Source of the DNA: Deltaproteobacteria bacterium
Lineage (GTDB): Bacteria > Desulfobacterota > Desulfobacteria > Desulfobacterales > ETH-SRB1
Direction of reading: 5' to 3'
Assembly (NCBI GenBank): GCA_003647525.1
Contig: QMMZ01000172.1
Coordinates: 1-5,547 of the forward strand
DNA: 5,547 nt
The notes below the pieces were generated by a model. It was not told the DNA's origin. It saw only the letters and a program-made list of their open reading frames with translations, and did no database searches. Numbering within the stretch: the stretch's first letter is position 1; the number at the start of each line of letters is the position of its first letter. Position numbers and translations under genes: made by a program. Shown piece after piece: positions 1 to 5,547 of the stretch.

Positions 1-208
1 AAATATCCTCAATTTTAAATTCATAGTAAAAACTATCGGAACTGTATGGGTCAGGCACCAGAATAATCTTACCGGGATCATACTGGTGCTTTTGAGGTGA
101 ACCCGAGTAAGAAACATGAGTTTTTTTAATACTTCTCAAATCCTTTGGCTTTTTGTAAGCTTGAATCTCAAATTTTTCGGCCTTTAGCAAAAAATTTGCT
201 GACGACAT
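1..208 (-). CDS. Short conserved protein, N-terminal 69 residues (runs off the window); possibly the type labelled 'inorganic pyrophosphatase Ppa' in sulfate reducers
   Basis: An open frame starts at ATG 208-206 and stays open to the window edge, giving 69 codons without a stop. It begins MSSANFLLKAEKFEIQAYKK and later contains the blocks SYSGSPQKHQYDPGKIILVPDP and FYYEFKIEDI. The start is supported by GGAG at 221-218, nine bases upstream, and by its position 13 bases after the stop of the large GlmS-like gene, which suggests translational coupling in one operon. The visible part has no signal peptide or membrane segment, so it is probably cytoplasmic. From memory, it resembles proteins of about 110 residues in sulfate-reducing bacteria that automatic annotation calls inorganic pyrophosphatase Ppa. 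I cannot see the acidic metal-binding motif of classical family I pyrophosphatases in this fragment, so that name is only a lead. The gene is cut by the window, not visibly broken. Confidence 0.72.
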   Translation of the reverse strand, partial: MSSANFLLKAEKFEIQAYKKPKDLRSIKKTHVSYSGSPQKHQYDPGKIILVPDPYSSDSFYYEFKIEDI

Positions 209-217
209 GTTAGTTGT

Positions 218-221
218 CTCC
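218..221 (-). promoter_or_regulatory. Ribosome binding site of the downstream small gene, abutting the stop of the large gene
   Basis: The minus strand reads GGAG at 221-218, directly after the TAA stop (224-222) of the GlmS-like gene and nine bases before ATG 208. Ribosomes ending on the large gene would uncover or reuse this site, so the two products are probably made together. It also fixes the start of the small gene, which would otherwise have been missed because its reading frame is truncated by the window. Confidence 0.65.
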
Positions 222-3200
222 TTAGGCTGGTGTCTGATTTTGAAGGGATACTATAAATTCCCCTATCTTCTCGGCAGACCTGCCGAAAAGTTCTTCTATC
301 TCAACAGATTCAAGGTAATTATCGTCCCAGACAATGCTGTTTTCCTGAACAATATTCTTTATATGCTCATACTTGCCGCCAAGTGCTTTTATCCTGGCTA
401 CAAGGGGGACTTTTTCTTTAAATGCAATATTCAATAAAAGAAGATATTCTATCATATTTGGCATTTCAGGAGAATCAGAAATTATTGGAATAACAAGAAT
501 ACTTCGGTTATCTTTACGCCCCTTGCCGATATATACATTCCCATCTCGAACAATTATCCTTTTAGTACCCTTAAGAATATTATCCTTTTCAACTCTTGAT
601 AGAATGGGTTTTAAAGAACCCTTTTTCTCTAAAACCTCTATTGTTGACTCATCTGTTGGTTCACCAAGAAGGTTGAGATTGCCTATTCTGTATAAAGTTA
701 ACCCCTTGATATATGAAATAATTCCTTGAAGATTTTTAAGAACAACAATATTTCTGTTTATAAGCTGTGAAACACCTAAATTGTGTTTTGCCAACTCATC
801 AAAAATGATGCCCTCAAGTTTTTCACTTATACGACTTGTACCTACAGTAACTGTTTTGGCCTGGTGCTTTATTGCATCCACAGGACGAGACATATAATTA
901 ATAGATTCTCCAATAGATTCAAACAGAGTATTAAGCATGTTAAGCGCTGTGCCTTTTTTGTCAAAGTCGATCTCAAAATCCGACACAGGCAGTCTTCCAG
1001 CCAGGTATTTAAGAAGAAGGGTCAAATCTGAAGCCTTGGCAATAGAAGTCGGGACATTTTTTCCAGCTCTTTTTGCCCTGAACTGTTTGTAAAAATATAC
1101 AATTTTTTCCCTGAATGTTTTTTCAAGTACAACTTCGTAAATATCAAGCCCGCTCTCTGCATAATCATCAATAATATCCTGCAGTTCCTTACGAAATGCA
1201 TATAAAAAACGCGATCCCTCATTAATGGCAAGGGCTGCATAGTATCCCCAGATATGCCCGACCAGAGTGTTCAGAACAGGTGCAAAATGCTGGTTTACAA
1301 CCGGGACATGAAATACATCTTCTGCATAGGCATCAAATCCGCTCTCTCCCTCGTCAGCTATAACAACTGGCGTGGCTTTATGTGCCTGAAAAATGGCTGT
1401 ATCCTTAATGATGTCGCCTATAACATTTCGCTTTGTGCCGGCAGTACACACAATTATAAGAGGCTCGGATGATAAATCTATATGTTTTTTATCCTCTATG
1501 TAATCAGAGGAAATTGTCTTGTAGCAGAGTTCGCTCAGTTTGATACGTATTTCATCTGCAGAAGCTTTATTTGGACCGCTTCCAACTGCTGCCCAGTAAT
1601 TTTTTGTTGCTGCAAGCCTTTTGGCGGATTTTTCTATCTCTTTTTTCATAGATAGAATTTTTCTCATGTGTGATGGAATTTCCCGCATCTGTCTTATTTC
1701 TTCTGCTATAAACTCATCATTGCGCAAACCCTTTAAACTTGCAATTTTAAGGCCCAAAAGAGCTCCCGCTATAATCTGAGAATAAAATGCCTTTGTTGAA
1801 GCCACCGACATCTCAATATCACGCCCGCTGCTTGTGTACATAACACCATCAACCTTAAACGTAATGTCTGAATCCCTGCGGTTGACTATGGCAATGGTAT
1901 GTGCTCCTCGTTCTTTAACCATATCCACGGTACGATTTGTATCCGTTGTCGTACCGGACTGACTGATAGCAACAACAAGTGCGTTTGCCATACTGTTCTT
2001 GTCATCATATTCATTAAGTTTAAATCCGCTGAGTTCTGATGCCTTCAATGAACTGGCAGTAAAACACGGCTCATCAATGTAGTAATTTAAAATATCCGAA
2101 CATACTTGTGCAGCGACTCCAGCCGTACCCTGACCGACAAAATAAATCCTTTGTATTTTATTGTTTATAAACGCCTGTTGAATGGATATCGGAAAAACTT
2201 TTTCATCAAGTGTTAATACGTACCTCTGTTTCCCGTCTTCCTCGATCTTCCAGCGATTCTGAAGAGTCTTTTCCACTGAAACAGGGGCTTCGGAAATTTC
2301 TTTCAGGAAATAATGCGGGAATCCCTGACGGTCTATATCTCTTGATGTTATCTGCGTGCGTTTTATATCCTTTTCCCCGATTTCAACCTGGGTTCCGTCA
2401 TAAAACATCGCTTTAATGTTCTGGAGGACTCCGCTAGATTCCTGGCTAAGCACAAAAATTTGTCCCTGAGTTTCGCCATTCTTTCCTTCAAAAACCTTTT
2501 CTCCGTCCATCTTGAGATAGAACGGAGTCTGTTCGACAAAACCGTAAACTTCAGAGGTTGGCAGATAATGATCTTCAGATAGTCCTATAAAGATAGCCTG
2601 ACCGCTGCCTTTTTGGGCAAGAAAAAGTTTGCCTGGAGCAAGGTCTGAATGCATGAATATGGCATGTGAGCCTTTAAAATCATTGACCGCCAGACGAAAT
2701 GCTTCTTCCAGATCATTCCCCTGTAATATATATTTTTCAATTTGCAGCGGGATTATTTTTGTATCTGTCGTAATGTCCTTATGTATAAGATTGCCTTTGC
2801 TTTCATATTCTTGTTTAAGCTTAAGGTAATTGTCGATATCTCCGTTAAGACAGACATGAATTATTCCGCTTTTATCTGATATGTTTCCGGTCCCTTTATT
2901 ATCAACCGGATGACAGTTGGGTTCAGTAATAGCCCCGATTGAAGCCCAGCGAGTATGGGCTCCAACAGTATGATATTTGTGCTGGCACGAGATAAGAGTT
3001 TGAAAAATTGGATCATTTTTTATCTGATTTCTCAAAAAACCAATATTATCTCCAAGGCATCCTATCTCAGCGGCAATCTTATAGGTAATAGCAATGCCAA
3101 CGCATTTCTCTTTGCTTTCATCTTTTGTTTCACGGACATCTATGCCCATGTTGACAAGGACATCATGGCTTGACCGCTGCCTGAACTGATCAGGAAGATC

Positions 3201-3995
3201 GATATCGTCTGATTTGCCCAGCTTTTCTTTAAATCTTTCAAACTCTGCTTTTTCAAGGACAAACATAAGAGATATGCCGGCTGAATCACGGCCTCTTACC
3301 TCAAGACGGTCTATACTGTTTAGAATTGCATTGATATTTTTTACGATTTTTAACGCGGAAGAGGTAATAGACTGAAAATCCCGGTTTAAAAGCTCCCCGG
3401 TTTTGATAATATTGTCCAGGAATTCAAAAGTAATGCACCATGAAATATCCTTCAGGTCTTCAATTCTGCGGGACATTGTATCAACTATATCAGCATCAAG
3501 CCATCCCATATTATCAGACAGCAATTTTGATTCCCTGTCTATGATGTCATTAAGATTGTCAGATAATTTTGAAAGTTCGTTCTGGATATTTTTTCCGGCA
3601 AAATATTCAGCAAAGCAATCGTCTGCCTTTAAAGACTGCACAGAATGCAGAAATGAGTCTATGAGTTCCTGACCGCCCAAATAATCAATCAAATAATCAT
3701 TAATTAAAGATTTATTATTTTGAGCGCAGTCCATATAGCCTTTTGTGCCAATCTTAATTGCCATATCATTCAGGGATGCTATATTTATATGGCTGGCTTT
3801 TTTTTCTTTTTTCTTAAAAGAAACAAGCCCCGCAATACCGCAACAAAGGATATTTTCACTGCAAGGGAAAAAAACAATGGAATTGTCCGGCAAACCTGCG
3901 GCGCTCCTTCCAAAATAGACGTCAGATAAAAGATAAGGAAGAACAAAGCCGATTATTCCTTTAACAATACTGATGATTTGCTTTAAATATATCAT
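222..3995 (-). CDS. Giant GlmS-like glutamine amidotransferase / double-SIS-domain sugar enzyme (1257 aa)
   Basis: This protein follows the layout of glucosamine-6-phosphate synthase, which hydrolyses glutamine and channels the ammonia to a ketose phosphate. Residues 1-51 form a hydrophobic leader. The glutaminase domain follows: Cys52 in CGIAG, RGRDSAG at 234-240, HTRWAS at 347-352, the oxyanion Asn384-Gly385 in LNGDIDN, and Asp411 in TTDT. HYFLKEI (561-567) opens the isomerase half. SIS domain 1 has GQGTAG (621-626), SQSGTTTDT (678-686) and EMSVASTKAF (728-737). SIS domain 2 has KLSELCY (819-825) and His838. The GlmS C-terminal loop reappears as AKTVTV with Lys1047. By my alignment Lys819, Glu822, His838 and Lys1047 match E. 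coli Lys485, Glu488, His504 and Lys603. Family members have about 610 residues; the excess lies at 1-51, about 60-220, about 241-340, about 930-1035 and 1053-1257. The start ATG shares one base with the preceding stop (TAATG); a weak AGAAAG lies upstream. The substrate is unknown, and housekeeping GlmS is a less likely role. Fold confidence is high, function moderate. Confidence 0.93.
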   Translation of the reverse strand: MIYLKQIISIVKGIIGFVLPYLLSDVYFGRSAAGLPDNSIVFFPCSENILCCGIAGLVSFKKKEKKASHINIASLNDMAIKIGTKGYMDCAQNNKSLINDYLIDYLGGQELIDSFLHSVQSLKADDCFAEYFAGKNIQNELSKLSDNLNDIIDRESKLLSDNMGWLDADIVDTMSRRIEDLKDISWCITFEFLDNIIKTGELLNRDFQSITSSALKIVKNINAILNSIDRLEVRGRDSAGISLMFVLEKAEFERFKEKLGKSDDIDLPDQFRQRSSHDVLVNMGIDVRETKDESKEKCVGIAITYKIAAEIGCLGDNIGFLRNQIKNDPIFQTLISCQHKYHTVGAHTRWASIGAITEPNCHPVDNKGTGNISDKSGIIHVCLNGDIDNYLKLKQEYESKGNLIHKDITTDTKIIPLQIEKYILQGNDLEEAFRLAVNDFKGSHAIFMHSDLAPGKLFLAQKGSGQAIFIGLSEDHYLPTSEVYGFVEQTPFYLKMDGEKVFEGKNGETQGQIFVLSQESSGVLQNIKAMFYDGTQVEIGEKDIKRTQITSRDIDRQGFPHYFLKEISEAPVSVEKTLQNRWKIEEDGKQRYVLTLDEKVFPISIQQAFINNKIQRIYFVGQGTAGVAAQVCSDILNYYIDEPCFTASSLKASELSGFKLNEYDDKNSMANALVVAISQSGTTTDTNRTVDMVKERGAHTIAIVNRRDSDITFKVDGVMYTSSGRDIEMSVASTKAFYSQIIAGALLGLKIASLKGLRNDEFIAEEIRQMREIPSHMRKILSMKKEIEKSAKRLAATKNYWAAVGSGPNKASADEIRIKLSELCYKTISSDYIEDKKHIDLSSEPLIIVCTAGTKRNVIGDIIKDTAIFQAHKATPVVIADEGESGFDAYAEDVFHVPVVNQHFAPVLNTLVGHIWGYYAALAINEGSRFLYAFRKELQDIIDDYAESGLDIYEVVLEKTFREKIVYFYKQFRAKRAGKNVPTSIAKASDLTLLLKYLAGRLPVSDFEIDFDKKGTALNMLNTLFESIGESINYMSRPVDAIKHQAKTVTVGTSRISEKLEGIIFDELAKHNLGVSQLINRNIVVLKNLQGIISYIKGLTLYRIGNLNLLGEPTDESTIEVLEKKGSLKPILSRVEKDNILKGTKRIIVRDGNVYIGKGRKDNRSILVIPIISDSPEMPNMIEYLLLLNIAFKEKVPLVARIKALGGKYEHIKNIVQENSIVWDDNYLESVEIEELFGRSAEKIGEFIVSLQNQTPA
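3795..3811 (-). other. Coding A-tract (A6-G-A8) just after the catalytic cysteine
   Basis: On the minus strand the gene reads a run of six A, one G, then eight A, encoding the Lys-rich segment FKKKEKK around residues 60-66, eight residues beyond Cys52. Such tracts are prone to polymerase slippage in vivo and to sequencing error. The frame is intact here and continues correctly into a family-like protein on both sides, so there is no sign of an actual frameshift. Nothing shows that the tract has a programmed role. Confidence 0.4.
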
Positions 3996-4246
3996 TAATA
4001 TTTTATCTTTCTGTTCTTAATTTTTATAAAACAGTAAGTGTTGATGTATAGGAGACAACCCAGCCACGAGAGAGCTTCAGGTATGATAAAATTTAAAACA
4101 GGAAACTGTTTGAGTGCATTAGAGATCGTTAAGAAAGAACCTGACAGGATTATATATTTTTCTATAAAATTTCGCTGAACTGCAACCATATCTTTTAATT
4201 TGTGGCAAGTTCTTTTTTTACGATATCTTATGCGCAAGTTTTTCAT
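3995..4246 (-). CDS. Small hydrophobic protein of unknown function, probable membrane protein (83 aa)
   Basis: I do not recognise a family. The protein starts with a strongly basic stretch (MKNLRIRYRKKRTCHKLKD). Two hydrophobic segments follow, about residues 31-46 (YIILSGSFLTISNAL) and about 51-74 (LNFIIPEALSWLGC and on to TYCFIKI), and the tail is basic (KNRKIKY). By the positive-inside rule this suggests a two-helix hairpin in the inner membrane with both ends in the cytoplasm. Its TAA stop overlaps the ATG of the large GlmS-like gene by one base, and it begins 46 bases after the kdnB stop, so it sits within the operon. No convincing Shine-Dalgarno precedes ATG 4246. Met20 (codon 4189-4187) is an alternative start that keeps both hydrophobic segments. 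It could instead be the C-terminal remnant of a larger membrane protein. The overlap is the main support for it being translated. Confidence 0.5.
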   Translation of the reverse strand: MKNLRIRYRKKRTCHKLKDMVAVQRNFIEKYIILSGSFLTISNALKQFPVLNFIIPEALSWLGCLLYINTYCFIKIKNRKIKY

Positions 4247-4292
4247 GGTTTAAATTTTATCATATCTGAAGCGGACATATTTTCAAAAAGCG

Positions 4293-5363
<1,071 letters not shown>

Positions 5364-5368
5364 TTATT

Positions 5369-5372
5369 CCTC
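5369..5372 (-). promoter_or_regulatory. Ribosome binding site of kdnB
   Basis: The minus strand reads GAGG at 5372-5369, eight bases before ATG 5360-5358. This is the best Shine-Dalgarno among the genes here and settles the kdnB start at the residue that also fits the known N-terminus style of the family (a short lead, then VVFGRG). Confidence 0.7.
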
Positions 5373-5378
5373 AATAAA

Positions 5379-5391
5379 AAGTGCCTAAAGT
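5379..5391. repeat. Inverted copy of the 9-bp repeat sequence, beside the kdnB ribosome binding site
   Basis: The plus strand reads AAGTGCCTAAAGT here. This is an exact 13-base reverse complement of ACTTTAGGCACTT at 5531-5543, in the tandem array about 140 bases away. The pair brackets the kdnB upstream region. It may be the two ends of a small degenerate mobile element, or a regulatory or RNA-pairing site in the leader of kdnB. Confidence 0.7.
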
Positions 5392-5408
5392 TAAGGTATT
5401 CTGCCATT

Positions 5409-5436
5409 TTTATATAAAGATTTCTTGAGTCGTTAA
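5409..5436 (-). promoter_or_regulatory. Possible sigma70-type promoter for the kdnB operon
   Basis: On the minus strand TTAACG (5436-5431) is followed after 16 bases by TATAAA (5414-5409). These match the consensus at four of six and five of six positions. Transcription would begin near 5402 and give a leader of about 40 bases that includes the inverted repeat copy at 5379-5391. The surroundings are AT-rich, so a chance match is quite possible. Confidence 0.3.
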
Positions 5437-5481
5437 TGCATAGAAAAGTGTAACAGTTTTTATTCCCATGTTATCAAATTA

Positions 5482-5498
5482 GCACGCCGTAGGCGTAC
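5482..5498. repeat. Small GC-rich hairpin between the repeat array and kdnB
   Basis: Arms GCACGCC (5482-5488) and GGCGTAC (5492-5498) pair around a three-base loop with one mismatch, which becomes a G-U pair in a minus-strand transcript. It stands out as a GC-rich island in AT-rich DNA. No T-run follows closely on either strand, so it is not a standard intrinsic terminator. It is probably part of the same repeat element as the neighbouring ACTTTAGGC array. Confidence 0.5.
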
Positions 5499-5502
5499 CA
5501 CA

Positions 5503-5543
5503 ACTTTAGGCATTTTAGGCACTTTAGCTCACTTTAGGCACTT
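5503..5543. repeat. Short tandem array of the 9-bp unit ACTTTAGGC
   Basis: Units read ACTTTAGGC (5503-5511), ATTTTAGGC (5512-5520), ACTTTAGCT (5521-5529), one extra C, ACTTTAGGC (5531-5539), then a partial ACTT (5540-5543). That is four near-identical copies in a row with a period of nine. The array may continue past 5547, because it ends only a few bases before the edge. From memory, similar 'AAGTGCCTAAAGT' strings are scattered between genes in Desulfobacterales genomes; I cannot confirm this here. Confidence 0.75.
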
Positions 5544-5547
5544 AATT

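Noticed and set aside
207..437. Plus-strand open frame of 76 residues
   Set aside because: It is antisense to the C-terminus of the large gene and to the intergenic Shine-Dalgarno. It has no ribosome site and no recognisable motif.
1022..1240. Minus-strand 72-residue open frame (MQPLPLMRDRVFYM...)
   Set aside because: It lies wholly inside the large GlmS-like gene in another frame, and the protein has no family-like features.
3403..3672. Plus-strand open frame of 89 residues, and similar plus-strand frames at 373-729, 783-1031, 1254-1472, 2210-2416, 2629-2829, 2955-3173 and 3720-3929
   Set aside because: All are antisense to a long gene with strong family motifs. They are low-complexity shadows without ribosome sites.
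3797..3812. T-rich run on the plus strand as a terminator
   Set aside because: No stem precedes it, and it is the complement of Lys codons within an intact gene.
4247..4292. Terminator or separate promoter between kdnB and the small ORF
   Set aside because: The 46 bases show no stable stem plus T-run and no convincing promoter boxes. They look like a plain operon spacer.
5482..5498. Intrinsic terminator of an upstream gene
   Set aside because: The hairpin is only seven pairs with one mismatch, and no T-run follows it on either strand.

Overview
The window looks like a piece of a chromosome from a Gram-negative, moderately AT-rich bacterium. The best guess is a sulfate-reducer-like member of the Desulfobacterota. 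This rests on the remembered style of the proteins and of the 'AAGTGCCTAAAGT' intergenic repeats, not on any search. All genes I can support lie on the minus strand, so the biological order runs from high to low coordinates: control region (5547-5361), kdnB (5360-4293), a small membrane-protein-like ORF (4246-3995), a giant GlmS-like protein (3995-222), and the start of a short conserved protein (208 to beyond position 1). The last three are packed tightly: a 1-base TAATG overlap, then a 13-base gap holding a Shine-Dalgarno. The set therefore reads as one operon.

kdnB is the most securely named gene. It matches the NAD- and metal-dependent Kdo 8-oxidase family described from Shewanella, which turns the C8 alcohol of Kdo (the inner-core sugar of lipopolysaccharide) into an aldehyde ready for amination to Kdo8N. 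The usual partner, the PLP transaminase KdnA, is not in the window.

The 1257-residue protein is built on the plan of glucosamine-6-phosphate synthase (class II glutamine amidotransferase plus two SIS domains) but is about twice the usual size of roughly 610 residues. It has a hydrophobic 51-residue leader before the expected catalytic cysteine, a helical insertion of about 160 residues inside the glutaminase domain, and a roughly 100-residue insertion before the GlmS-type C-terminal loop. A further 200 unassigned residues follow that loop. Nearly all catalytic landmarks of both GlmS active sites can still be found, so it is probably an active, non-housekeeping ammonia-channelling sugar enzyme.

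The working idea (inference) is an operon for an amino-modified envelope sugar. KdnB would make a carbonyl on Kdo or a related sugar, and the GlmS-like enzyme would provide glutamine-derived nitrogen to this or a parallel sugar. The small hydrophobic protein and the short downstream protein would have accessory roles. The 187-base non-coding region upstream of kdnB holds a 9-bp tandem repeat, an exact 13-bp inverted copy of its sequence nearer the gene, a small hairpin and a possible promoter.
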